In this document: piece by piece, positions 30,874-38,933 of the stretch
Layout of the letters: every line of letters starts with the position of its first letter
Position numbering within the stretch: the first letter of the stretch is position 1
Assembly: GCA_963728535.1 (NCBI GenBank)
Contig: CAVSKK010000001.1
Span: forward strand, 2,604,001 to 2,668,000
Source: VAXT01 sp963728535
GTDB taxonomy: Bacteria > Actinomycetota > Thermoleophilia > Gaiellales > Gaiellaceae
Reading direction: 5' to 3'
DNA length: 64,000 nt
Position numbers and translations under genes: made by a program
The notes under the pieces: generated by a model
Seen by the model: the letters and a program-made list of their open reading frames with translations, nothing else
Told to the model about the DNA's origin: nothing
Databases searched by the model: none

Positions 30874-31140
30874 TCAGTCCCCGGAGTCGGAGTGGCCCGG
30901 TCCGAGGCTTTGCAGAAGCGGGTCCTCGCCGGTCAGAAGCCGATAGGCGATCGGAATCTGCCGCCGGCGCGAGACGCCGAGCTTCTGTCGAAGGACGTCG
31001 CAATGCGCCTTCGCCGTTCTCGACGAGATGCCCAGCCGCTCGCCGACCTCGTCGTTCGAGAGGCCCGCAGCGATTAGCTCCACGACCTCACGCTGCCGCT
31101 CGGTGATCTTCAAGGCTCGCCTGCTCAGTACCTGTGCCAT
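30874..31140 (-). CDS. LuxR-type helix-turn-helix regulator, single domain
   Basis: 88 residues from the ATG at 31140: MAQVLSRRALKITERQREVVELIAAGLSNDEVGERLGISSRTAKAHCDVLRQKLGV, the complete NarL/LuxR DNA-binding domain, with no receiver or sensor domain. The longer upstream frame is poor. It lies downstream of the deaminase-like gene on the same strand, so it may end that operon. Target genes are unknown. Confidence 0.85.
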   Translation of the reverse strand: MAQVLSRRALKITERQREVVELIAAGLSNDEVGERLGISSRTAKAHCDVLRQKLGVSRRRQIPIAYRLLTGEDPLLQSLGPGHSDSGD

Positions 31141-31201
31141 GGCGCCGACGCTACCAGCGCCCTCGCCTGGCGAACATAGGCCGAACGACGTATTCCGAGG
31201 G

Positions 31202-32200
31202 TTAGTCCGAAGGGGGTAGGAAGCTCTTTTCGTGCCCGCGCCGATTCGCGTCGGCAAGCTCGTTCTCGTCGAGCGCGCCGATCCGAAGCAGCAGCTCCAA
31301 CTCGTCTCGCAGGTGCGTCCGCATCATCTCCGGGCCGTCGGTCGCGATCGTGAACGAGACGCCGGCCTTCTTGAAGGCTCGGAAGGTCTCTCGCACTGCG
31401 TCCTCGTCCGGGAGCGCCTTCGTGAGCAGGTTCGAAGTTGGGCAGATCTCGAGCGTGATCTCCGCCTCCCGCAGCTGGTTCATCAGCTCCGGGTCCTGCG
31501 CGGCGAGGATTCCGTGGCCGATCCGGTCGGGTCGCAGGGAGCCGACGACGTCGCGGATCTCGGCGATCCCGTGCTCCCCGCCCTCCTCGCCGACGTGGAT
31601 TGTCACGCCGAGGCCGGCGGAGCGGGCCTGGTCGACGAGGGGCGCCAGCTCGCGGTAGGGATAGGGCCCGTCGCTCGTGGGGCGAGGCCCGGCGATGTCG
31701 ATGCCGACGACCCCGCGTGGCGCATAGCGGATGGCCTTCTCGACGATGATCGCGTTCTGCCGCTCGGAGAAGGTCCGGTCCATCATCAGAATCAGCCCGG
31801 CGCGCACCTGCGGGTATTCGAGGCTGGCCCGGTCGAGCCCGCGGACGGCGGCCATGATGATGTGGTCGAGGTCGCGCTCACCGCCTCGGTTTCGCTTCAT
31901 CGGGTTGAAGCGCAGCTCGAGCGTGGTGATCCCCTGGGAGCGATAGGCGCCGCCGATCGCGGCGTGCACCGAGCGCTCGACCGCGAGCGGGCTCGACTGG
32001 ATGAGCTCGGTCCAGTGGTAGATCGCGTCCAGCGCGTTCAGGTCCTGGACGCCCTGCGGGTCGGAGACCGTGACGAGCTGGTCGAACTCCCAGAAGTCCT
32101 TGACCGGCAGCGCGATCCCTTGCTCGTGGGCGAGGCTCCAGAGGATGTCGGAGGCAACCGAGCCGCCCAGGTGGGTATGTAGCTCGGCCAGGCCTTCCAT
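31202..32200 (-). CDS. Adenosine deaminase-like amidohydrolase
   Basis: 332 residues with the metal-dependent barrel motifs: HTHLGGS (zinc His pair), HVGEEGG (third His and catalytic Glu), RIGHG (His) and ATDGPEMM (zinc Asp). The overall layout is that of adenosine/adenine deaminases. Two substrate-contact acids of true adenosine deaminases are replaced: HxHLDG is HTHLGG and TDDP is TDGP. The deaminated substrate may therefore differ. Neighbours upstream on the same strand are a wall L,D-transpeptidase (20-base gap) and a lipoprotein. Confidence 0.8.
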   Translation of the reverse strand: MEGLAELHTHLGGSVASDILWSLAHEQGIALPVKDFWEFDQLVTVSDPQGVQDLNALDAIYHWTELIQSSPLAVERSVHAAIGGAYRSQGITTLELRFNPMKRNRGGERDLDHIIMAAVRGLDRASLEYPQVRAGLILMMDRTFSERQNAIIVEKAIRYAPRGVVGIDIAGPRPTSDGPYPYRELAPLVDQARSAGLGVTIHVGEEGGEHGIAEIRDVVGSLRPDRIGHGILAAQDPELMNQLREAEITLEICPTSNLLTKALPDEDAVRETFRAFKKAGVSFTIATDGPEMMRTHLRDELELLLRIGALDENELADANRRGHEKSFLPPSD

Positions 32201-32219
32201 CGATTGAGTCTATTCGCCG

Positions 32220-32975
32220 CTAGGCGTGTATCTCGACGGAAGTCCCGAGCGGGACGGTCTTCATCAGGTGCCGCAGATCGCTCTCCGAGGCGTGGAAGCA
32301 TCCGTTCGAGACCGCCTGGCCCCACGTCGGGGTCGGTGAGCCGTGGATTGCGAGCCGGTCGCCGCCCGACCAGCCCTCTGGCAGGTTCGGCTGTCGGCCC
32401 GAGAGCGCGAGGATGCAGCACCCGTAGTAGGAGCCGAAGTCGGCGCCGGGGAGCTTGTCCGTGACGTAGTACTCCCCCGTTGGCGTGGGCGTGTCGGGGG
32501 CGCCGATCGCGACGCTGATCGGGCGCTCGGTGCCGTGTTCGTCCCGGACCAACAGCTCGCGCCGCGAGAGGTCGACCGTGAGCTCGACGGGCCGCCGGAG
32601 GAGCCGCAGCGGCGCGGCGCGCACCCAGCCGAGCTGCTTGTTCCCGAGCGCGGGGCTGCGCACCGCGAGCCAGTCTCCCTTCCGGAAGGCGACGGCGAGC
32701 GTCTGCGGAGAGCCGAACTCGGTCCGCCCGCCGACTCGCGCTAGGACGCGACCCCCGGGCCGTGCGCGCAGGGTCACCCGGTTGCCGGGCGGGACACGAG
32801 CCGCGAGCTCGCGGACGCGCTCGACGGTCGGTTCAGGTGGTCTGGGAGGCGCCGGTGCGGTGCTCGGCGGAGGCTCGGTCGTCTTCGTGCCATCGCGCAA
32901 GACCAGTACCGCCGCGGCGCCGATCGCACCGGCGACAAGCAGCCCGCCCGCGACGAGAGCAACCCGCCGCGACAC
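32220..32975 (-). CDS. L,D-transpeptidase (YkuD family)
   Basis: 251 residues: an N-terminal membrane anchor/signal (VALVAGGLLVAGAIGAAAVLVL), a Pro-rich spacer, an SH3-like region (about 60-120), then the YkuD domain with HGSPTP and SNGCFHASESD, carrying the catalytic Cys. Such enzymes make 3-3 cross-links in peptidoglycan or attach proteins. The usual Arg after the GC motif is His. It lies three bases after the lipoprotein gene, so both are one unit. Confidence 0.88.
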   Translation of the reverse strand: MSRRVALVAGGLLVAGAIGAAAVLVLRDGTKTTEPPPSTAPAPPRPPEPTVERVRELAARVPPGNRVTLRARPGGRVLARVGGRTEFGSPQTLAVAFRKGDWLAVRSPALGNKQLGWVRAAPLRLLRRPVELTVDLSRRELLVRDEHGTERPISVAIGAPDTPTPTGEYYVTDKLPGADFGSYYGCCILALSGRQPNLPEGWSGGDRLAIHGSPTPTWGQAVSNGCFHASESDLRHLMKTVPLGTSVEIHA

Positions 32976-32978
32976 GCC

Positions 32979-33518
32979 TCAGCGCAGCTTCACGTCTGCG
33001 GCGCTCGCATCGACGTAGGCGCCCTGCGTCTCGAGCAGCGTCCTGTCGGCGATGTTCCTGACGCCGAGCGCCCCGGCGCCCGCGGCTGCGCTCGTGAGGA
33101 GCCCGACGAAGTCGACCTTCTGTCCGACCGTGATCTTCGGCGCGGCCCCGCCCTTCAGCCGCATCGTGACGAGGAGCCGCTGCTTCCGGTTGAGGCCCGC
33201 CCAGAACGACGTCGGGCCGGCGAGCGCGACGACTTTGAGGGAGTGGCCCTCGACCTGTGTCGGGACGAAGCGCCTGATCCTGGTCTGGAGGAGCGGAACG
33301 AGGTTGCGGGTGCCCATCGTGAGGGTGGCCTTCTTCGATGCCTTGGGACTTCCCGTCGGGGCGGGCGGCGTCGCGGTGCTCACCGTCGTGGTGCCCGGAG
33401 ACGTCTGCGGTGTCGCCGTGCCCTTGTCGTCGTCCCCGCAGGCCGCTGCGATGACGAGGACGAGCGCGAGCGGCGCAACTCGGCGCAGACGTCGTGTGAC
33501 AGGCATCGAGTCGGTCAT
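32979..33518 (-). CDS. Putative lipoprotein
   Basis: 179 residues from an ATG with a very good GGGAGGAG ribosome site. Signal peptide with lipobox AAAC (VLVIAAACGDDD), a Thr/Pro-rich stretch, then a beta-rich domain with repeated short VxxRVRGxV-like strands (LLVTMRLKGGAAPKITVGQKVDFVG). I do not recognise the domain. It is divergent from the GT4 gene and first in the unit with the L,D-transpeptidase. Confidence 0.7.
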   Translation of the reverse strand: MTDSMPVTRRLRRVAPLALVLVIAAACGDDDKGTATPQTSPGTTTVSTATPPAPTGSPKASKKATLTMGTRNLVPLLQTRIRRFVPTQVEGHSLKVVALAGPTSFWAGLNRKQRLLVTMRLKGGAAPKITVGQKVDFVGLLTSAAAGAGALGVRNIADRTLLETQGAYVDASAADVKLR

Positions 33519-33588
33519 TTGGCTCCTCCCGGGGTCGACAGACGAGCAGAGTGACGAAAGGTACCGAGCCGTGCATAGTTCCTGCGGT

Positions 33589-34728
33589 ATGAAGGTCGGG
33601 ATCGTCGTTCCGTATTCCTGGTCGTTCTGGGGGGCCGTCGTCGAGCACGCGGAGCTCCAGGCGGCTGCTCTACAGCGGCTGGGGTTCGACGTGCGGCTCG
33701 TCATGGGCAATGACCCGCCCGGGAGCTTCACCCGTGTCCTCCACCCCCGGCTCGGACGCCACGACGAGCCCCCGCCCGAGGTCATCCCTATCGGCCGCTC
33801 GGTGATCGTGCCGGCGAACGGGTCGCTGCCGAACATCATCCTCAGCCCGCGCTCGATCTGGCGGATCCGGCGGGTGCTGGAGCGGGAGCGCTTCGACCTC
33901 GTCCACATCCACGAGCCGATGACGCCGACGCCCGGGACCGCGACGATGGCCCTGGCGCGCTGTCCGATGGTCGCGACGTTCCACGCGTCCGGAGAGCTCT
34001 CGTGGCTCAAGCTCGCAAAGCCGGTGTGGGGCTTCCTGCTCGATCGGCTCGACCACCGAATCGCCGTCTCGGAGGCCGCGCGCGACACGGCCAACCGCTA
34101 CTTCCCGGGCGACTACGAACTGATCCCGAACGGCGTCCTCGTCCCGGACGAGGCAGACGCTGCGGGCCGCGAGGAGCGAATCGTCTTCATCGGGCGGCAC
34201 GAGGCTCGCAAGGGCCTCCAGGTCCTCCTCCGGGCTTGGCCCGAGGTGCGACGCCGGACCGGTGCGCGCCTGCGGCTGATCGGCGCCGACCCGCTTGCGG
34301 TGGGGCTTCTCTTCACGCGCCTCCGCATGTCCAGCGAGGGCATCGACGTGCTCGGCTTCCTCTCGCAGGCCGAGCTGACCGAGGAGCTCCTGGCTGCCAA
34401 AGCGCTCGTCGCGCCCTCGCTGGGCGGCGAGAGCTTCGGCATGGTGCTCACGCGCGCGTTTGCCTGTGCGACTCCCGTCGTCGCTTCCGACATCGCGGGC
34501 TACCGCGGCGTCATGGAGCCTGACGCCGGCCTGCTCGTGCCCCCCGGCGAACCGGCCGCCCTTACGGATGCGATCGTCTCCCTGCTTGCAGACGAGCCGC
34601 GGCGCATCGAGCTCGGTCGCGCCGCTCGGACGATCGCGCAGGAGCGCTACTCGTGGGATCGCATCGCCCGGCAGCTCGCCAAGGTCTACGAAGACCTGGC
34701 CGGCTCGCGAAACGCGGTTGCCGCGTGA
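33589..34728 (+). CDS. GT4-family glycosyltransferase (PimA-like)
   Basis: 379 residues, GT-B fold: MKVGIVVPYSWSFWGAVVEH at the N-terminus is strongly like phosphatidylinositol mannosyltransferase PimA. FHASGELSWLK, IPNGV, FIGRHEARKGLQVLLRAW and GGESFGMVLTRAFACATPVVASD follow. The EX7E motif has Arg in place of the second Glu (ESFGMVLTR). It probably adds a sugar, perhaps mannose, to a lipid or glycan at the inner membrane face. Overlap with the flippase-like gene (GTGA) supports joint work on an envelope glycolipid. Confidence 0.82.
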   Translation: MKVGIVVPYSWSFWGAVVEHAELQAAALQRLGFDVRLVMGNDPPGSFTRVLHPRLGRHDEPPPEVIPIGRSVIVPANGSLPNIILSPRSIWRIRRVLERERFDLVHIHEPMTPTPGTATMALARCPMVATFHASGELSWLKLAKPVWGFLLDRLDHRIAVSEAARDTANRYFPGDYELIPNGVLVPDEADAAGREERIVFIGRHEARKGLQVLLRAWPEVRRRTGARLRLIGADPLAVGLLFTRLRMSSEGIDVLGFLSQAELTEELLAAKALVAPSLGGESFGMVLTRAFACATPVVASDIAGYRGVMEPDAGLLVPPGEPAALTDAIVSLLADEPRRIELGRAARTIAQERYSWDRIARQLAKVYEDLAGSRNAVAA

Positions 34729-35792
34729 AATTCTTCGGGACAACGTGGGGGCGGCTGGCGTTGATCCTGCCTGCGTTCGGAGTGATGATCGGGCTCCTCG
34801 TCTGGCGCGGCCCGGAGTGGAACCTCGTCGCCGACGCCTTCCGGTTCGTCGCCTGGGAGTGGGTGGTGGCCGCGATTGCCCTCAATCTCGTCTCCGTCGT
34901 GGCGAGGGCGGCCGCCTGGGAGCGCGTGATCAAGGAGGCGATGCCGCCGCCCACCCCGCCCTTCCGCGAGGTCTTCTCCGCCTTCGGAGTGGGTCTCTTC
35001 GCAAATGCCGTGCTGCCGGGCCGAATCGGGGAGCTGGCGCGCGTCGCGGTGCTGACCCGCCACCAGCCACGGCGCAGCGACGCGTGGGCGACGCTCGTCG
35101 GCACCGTCTTCGCACACCGGGTCTTCGACATCTTCCCGGCGCTCCTGCTGATTGGGTACGTGCTCGCGACCGCGAAGATCCCGCACTGGGCGCTGACGAG
35201 CCTGCTGATCTTCGTTGTCGTCGGTTTCGCGGTCTTCGCGTTCGCACTTGCGAGCGCCCGGCGCCATCATCGCTCGGTGCTCGAGGAGGCCGGGAGCGTG
35301 CGGCGCCTCGTCACGATGGCCAGGTACGGCCTCGGCGTCATGCGCGCCCCCGTGCCCGCCATCCAGGCCGCTCTGCTTCAGTGCGCCGGCTGGACCTGCC
35401 AGCTGTTCGCGGTCTGGGCAACGATGCGAGCGTTCGACATCCATTTGCCCCTCCACGCGGCGGGGCTCGTGCTCGTGCTGATGAACGTGGCAATGCTCTT
35501 CCCGCTCTGGCCCGGGAACGTCGGCCTCGTGCAGGCCGCGATCGCGCTGCCGCTGGTCTCCTACGGCGTGGCCTATCCGAAGGGGTTCGCCTTCGGGATC
35601 GGGCTCCAGGCGATCGAGATGTCGGTCGGCGTCGGCATCGGCTTGATCTTCCTGGCGCGCGAGGGGCTCTCGTTCGCGATGTTGAAGCGAATGCCCGGCG
35701 CGGAACAGGCAGAGGTCGCGCGGGGGACGGACGCGGGGGAGGCCGATCCCGTCGAGGAGCCCGCTCGTGCGCGCGCTCGCCTCTCCGGCTAG
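34725..35792 (+). CDS. UPF0104 / lysylphosphatidylglycerol-synthase-like membrane protein
   Basis: 355 residues from a GTG overlapping the upstream stop. Seven to eight membrane helices with the family marks ALNLVSVVARAAAWERVI, GLFANAVLPGRIGELARV and PLWPGNVGLVQAAIALPLVSYGV. The family includes putative lipid or glycolipid flippases. Association with a PimA-like enzyme suggests it moves the glycolipid product. The C-terminus is acidic and disordered and overlaps the glycerate kinase start by 26 bases. Confidence 0.8.
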   Translation: MKFFGTTWGRLALILPAFGVMIGLLVWRGPEWNLVADAFRFVAWEWVVAAIALNLVSVVARAAAWERVIKEAMPPPTPPFREVFSAFGVGLFANAVLPGRIGELARVAVLTRHQPRRSDAWATLVGTVFAHRVFDIFPALLLIGYVLATAKIPHWALTSLLIFVVVGFAVFAFALASARRHHRSVLEEAGSVRRLVTMARYGLGVMRAPVPAIQAALLQCAGWTCQLFAVWATMRAFDIHLPLHAAGLVLVLMNVAMLFPLWPGNVGLVQAAIALPLVSYGVAYPKGFAFGIGLQAIEMSVGVGIGLIFLAREGLSFAMLKRMPGAEQAEVARGTDAGEADPVEEPARARARLSG

Positions 35793-36741
35793 CTGCAAGG
35801 GGGCGTTGTCGGCGGTGGAGGCCGCATTGGCGCTGGCCGCGGGGCTGCGCGCCGGCGGCATCGACGCGGAGGAGGTGCCCGTCGCCGACGGAGGGGAGGG
35901 AACGGCCGAGGTGTTCGCGGCGAGTGTCGGCGGCGAGTGGCGGGAGGTGGCGGCATCCGATGCGCTGGGCCGAGTGGTGGCGGCGCACTTTCTCGTCCTC
36001 GAGGACGGGACGGTGGTCGTCGAGGCCGCGGAGGCGGTCGGCTTGGCCCGGCTGGCGGCGGACGAGCGCGATCCAATGCGTGCGTCCAGCCGTGGGCTGG
36101 GCCAGCTCTTGCTCGCCGCTGCGGCGGAAGCCGGCGGGCCGATCCTCGTCGGGCTTGGCGACTCGGCCACGGTCGACGGCGGCGAGGGCCTGCGTGACGT
36201 CGTGGGCGACGCTCTCGCCGGCCGCGAGCTACGGGCGCTGTGCGACGTGCGCAATCCGCTGCTCGGCGAGCGAGGCGCGGCGCGCGCGTTCGGGCCCCAG
36301 AAGGGCGCCTCGTCCGAGCAGGTCGAAGAGCTCGAGGCGCGGCTGGCCGGGATGGCCGAGCTTCGCCCTTACGCAGACCTGGCCGGAGCAGGGGCGGCGG
36401 GCGGGCTCGGCGCCGCGATCGCCTCGCTCGGCGGCGAGCTCGTCTCGGGCTCCGAGCTCGTTCTCGAGCGGATCGGCTTCCGCGCCCTTGCCACCGGCGC
36501 CGACCTCGTCGTCACCGGCGAGGGGACGATCGATCGCTCGAGCAGCGAAGGGAAGGCGGTCGGCGAGGTGGTGCGGATCAGCGGCGAGGAAAGGGTGCGC
36601 TGCGCGGTTTTCGGCGGGCGCGTCGATGAGGCGCTGCCCGGGGTCGAGATGCACGCGCTGAGCGGTGACCCGGAGCGGACAGCAGATGATCTTGTCGAGC
36701 TCGGAGAGCGGCTAGCCGACGCGCTGCTCGGACGCCCGTAG
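35767..36741 (+). CDS. Glycerate kinase
   Basis: 324 residues of the GckA/GlxK-type glycerate kinase family: start region ALASPASCKGALSAVEAALALAAGL (family: APDSFKGSLSA), VADGGEGTAEVF, GLGDSATVDGGEGL and LVVTGEGTIDRSS, the family active-site motifs. It phosphorylates D-glycerate for entry into glycolysis. GTG start inside the end of the previous gene. The 3' end overlaps the convergent cNMP-protein gene by 30 bases. Confidence 0.88.
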   Translation: MRALASPASCKGALSAVEAALALAAGLRAGGIDAEEVPVADGGEGTAEVFAASVGGEWREVAASDALGRVVAAHFLVLEDGTVVVEAAEAVGLARLAADERDPMRASSRGLGQLLLAAAAEAGGPILVGLGDSATVDGGEGLRDVVGDALAGRELRALCDVRNPLLGERGAARAFGPQKGASSEQVEELEARLAGMAELRPYADLAGAGAAGGLGAAIASLGGELVSGSELVLERIGFRALATGADLVVTGEGTIDRSSSEGKAVGEVVRISGEERVRCAVFGGRVDEALPGVEMHALSGDPERTADDLVELGERLADALLGRP

Positions 36742-37125
36742 CATCTTCGCCATCGTCTGGAGCATCTTCCACGCGAGGTCGGCGTTCTGCTCGACCAGGG
36801 GCTTGAACTCCCACGACGTGATGCCGTAGCACTTGAGAGGAGACTTGGCTGTGATCGTCGCCGTCCGCGCTCCATCGTCGATGAGCGCGACTTCGCCGAA
36901 GTAGTCACCGTGTCCGAGGGTGTTGAGGTCCTCGCCCTTGACGCTGATCGTGGCCTCGCCCTCGTCGATGATGAAGAACCCGACGCCGGACTGCCCCTCG
37001 ACTGCGATCGTGTCGCCCGGGTCGAAGTTGCGCTCCTTCATCGAGCTGGCGAGGCCCTGAAGCTCCCTTTTGTCCAGGCCGGAAAAGAGCGGGACCTGTT
37101 GGATGAGCTCTTGCGGTGCGGCCAT
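36712..37125 (-). CDS. Cyclic nucleotide-binding domain protein
   Basis: 137 residues forming one CAP-type cNMP-binding barrel: PLFSGLDKRELQGLASSM, GVGFFIIDEGEATISV and the phosphate cassette GDYFGEVALIDDGARTATITA, where E and R positions match nucleotide binders. There is no DNA-binding or enzymatic domain, so it acts as a stand-alone sensor. It lies 34 bases after xseB on the same strand. Confidence 0.87.
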   Translation of the reverse strand: MAAPQELIQQVPLFSGLDKRELQGLASSMKERNFDPGDTIAVEGQSGVGFFIIDEGEATISVKGEDLNTLGHGDYFGEVALIDDGARTATITAKSPLKCYGITSWEFKPLVEQNADLAWKMLQTMAKMLRASEQRVG

Positions 37126-37159
37126 GGACAGGATTCTAAGCAGGCAGCGACCGGAAGCG

Positions 37160-37363
37160 CTAGGGCTTGACGGCCTCGACCCGCCGGGCGAGCTCTTCGA
37201 TCCGCCCCTGGGCCGAGTCCAATTTGGTCGAGCACAGGCGATAGAGCTCCTCGCCTCGCTCCCAGAGCGTGATCGCCTCGTCGAGGCTCGCCTCGCCGCT
37301 CTCCAGCCGCTGGACGATCCCTTCCAGCTCGCGCTGCGCGTCCTCGAACGTCTGCTCGGTCAT
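37160..37363 (-). CDS. xseB: Exodeoxyribonuclease VII small subunit
   Basis: 67 residues: TFEDAQRELEGIVQRLESGEASLDEAITLWERGEELYRLCSTKL, the typical helical hairpin of XseB. It binds XseA to form the nuclease that degrades single-stranded DNA. It overlaps xseA by four bases (ATGA). Confidence 0.95.
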   Translation of the reverse strand: MTEQTFEDAQRELEGIVQRLESGEASLDEAITLWERGEELYRLCSTKLDSAQGRIEELARRVEAVKP

Positions 37364-38511
37364 CGTGTCTCCTCCACCCGGGCCCCGAAGCCGCCCGTTC
37401 CGAGCTCCACGTCCACGAGGTTGCCGGAGCCGATCTGGGAGCTCGAGCGCACGATCTCGTCGGCGGCGCGCACGATCGCGTATCCGCGCTCGAGCGTCGC
37501 CCGGGGTGAGAGCGCGCGCAGACGCCCGGCCGAGTGTTCGAGCGCAGCTCGCCGGCGTTCGAGCAGGAGCAGGGGAGCTTGCCGCAGCCGGTCACGCGCG
37601 AGGTCGAGGCGACGTCTCTCGCGGTCGAGCGCGCCGCGGGTTCCACGCGCCAGTGCCGTTCGGGAGCGTTCGAGTCGTGCGGTGAGGTCGGTGAGGTCCG
37701 GAACGACGAGCCGCGCGGCCGCCGTCGGCGTGGACGCCCGCGCATCGGCGACGAGGTCGGAGAGAGGCAGGTCCTGCTCGTGGCCGACGGCCGAGACGAT
37801 CGGTACCGGGCAGGCCGCGAGCGCGCGGACGAGACGCTCGTCGCTGAATGGAAGGAGGTCTTCGAAGCTGCCGCCGCCCCGGGCGAGGACGACGACGTCG
37901 ATCTCGTCTGCTTCGCAGATCTCGCGGAGCGCCTCGGCGATTGCGGAGGCGGCACGCGGGCCCTGGACGTAGGTCTCGGCGACGAGGATCCGAGCAGGCG
38001 GAAAGCGCGAGGTGATCGCGGTCAGCACGTCTCGCTTGGCCGCGGCGTCGTTCCCCGTGACGAGCCCGATGCGTCGAGGAAAGCGCGGAAGCGGCCGTTT
38101 CCGCTCGGGCGCGAAGAGGCCTTCGGCAGCGAGCTTCCGCTTCAGGCGCTCGAGAGCGGCGAGATGGTCGCCGAGCCCAAAGCGCTCGATCGAGAGGGCC
38201 TTGAGACGAAAATCCCCGCGGGCCGCGAACAGCTCGGGACGCCCGAAGATGTGAACGCGCTCTCCGTTCGCGAGCTCGAGTCGGAGCGCGTCGAACTGCC
38301 CGCGGCCCATCGTCACGCCGAGGCACGAGCCGTCGGTGGGATCCTTCAGCGTGAGGAAGACGCTTTGCCAGCGCTCCTGGCGACGGAGGTCGGTGACCTC
38401 ACCCTCGACCCAGACGGTCGGCAGGCGCGAAAGCCAATCGCCGATGCCGCGGTTGAAGGACGACACCGTGAAGACCCGCCGGTCTCCGTATTCGATCGCC
38501 TCGACCTTCAC
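37360..38511 (-). CDS. xseA: Exodeoxyribonuclease VII large subunit
   Basis: 383 residues: an N-terminal OB fold (TVWVEGEVTDLRRQERWQSVFLTLKD), then the catalytic region LVTGNDAAAKRDVL, VLARGGGSFEDLLPFSDERLVRAL and PIVSAVGHEQDLPLSDLVADARASTPTAAA, and a coiled-coil C-terminus ending SPRATLERGYAIVR. Slightly shorter than the E. coli enzyme, as usual in actinobacteria. Repairs and degrades single-stranded DNA. Confidence 0.95.
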   Translation of the reverse strand: MKVEAIEYGDRRVFTVSSFNRGIGDWLSRLPTVWVEGEVTDLRRQERWQSVFLTLKDPTDGSCLGVTMGRGQFDALRLELANGERVHIFGRPELFAARGDFRLKALSIERFGLGDHLAALERLKRKLAAEGLFAPERKRPLPRFPRRIGLVTGNDAAAKRDVLTAITSRFPPARILVAETYVQGPRAASAIAEALREICEADEIDVVVLARGGGSFEDLLPFSDERLVRALAACPVPIVSAVGHEQDLPLSDLVADARASTPTAAARLVVPDLTDLTARLERSRTALARGTRGALDRERRRLDLARDRLRQAPLLLLERRRAALEHSAGRLRALSPRATLERGYAIVRAADEIVRSSSQIGSGNLVDVELGTGGFGARVEETR

Positions 38512-38651
38512 GCCCGGATGCTACGCCCTGGGCCCGGGCTCGTCGTCACGGGAGCCCACGAGCCGGTCGACCGTGCGTGAATCGTTCGCCTTCCGGTCGA
38601 GTTGCGTGCGCAAGCTCGCGATACGCTCGCCGCGGGTGGCGGGTGGAAGCC

Positions 38652-38669
38652 TCCCCACCCGGGTGGGGA
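38652..38669 (-). terminator. GC palindrome downstream of the 64-residue gene
   Basis: TCCCCACCCGGGTGGGGA, perfect 9 bp inverted repeat starting nine bases past the stop of the minus-strand small gene and preceding xseA. No U-run; a possible terminator or attenuator. Confidence 0.45.
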
Positions 38670-38677
38670 ACCGCGGG

Positions 38678-38872
38678 TTACAGGAGGATCTCGGCCGCGG
38701 TCAGCGGCTCGCAGCCCTGCCTGACGAGCTCGACTGCGGTGTGCAGGTCGGCGTCGCTTTGCGCGACCTTCTCGGCCAGCGGGAGGGGGTAACCGGCCTC
38801 GATCAGGACGTGCAGCCGCCAGCCCGCGACCTTGTCGCGCTCGCTCTGGGCGTGTTCGGCAATCTGGGTCAT
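38678..38872 (-). CDS. Small conserved-looking hypothetical protein
   Basis: 64 residues: MTQIAEHAQSERDKVAGWRLHVLIEAGYPLPLAEKVAQSD then ADLHTAVELVRQGCEPLTAAEILL. Mostly helical and soluble; the sequence is balanced and protein-like. Its longer in-frame extension overlaps the upstream coiled-coil gene and is rejected. Function unknown; the helical pair with DLHTAVELVRQGC may be a small partner-binding domain. Confidence 0.65.
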   Translation of the reverse strand: MTQIAEHAQSERDKVAGWRLHVLIEAGYPLPLAEKVAQSDADLHTAVELVRQGCEPLTAAEILL

Positions 38873-38933
38873 GTCAGTCCTTGGCCGGAGATTCGTGTTC
38901 GATAAGACGAACCCTGCCCGTGAAAGTCTGTTG

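Noticed and set aside
34460..36661. Open frame of 733 codons overlapping the GT4, flippase-like and glycerate kinase genes
   Set aside because: Arg/Ala/Ser-rich translation with no domain; a high-GC shadow of three well-supported genes in other frames.
37534..38580. Plus-strand frame of 348 codons opposite xseA
   Set aside because: Antisense shadow; xseA motifs on the minus strand are complete.
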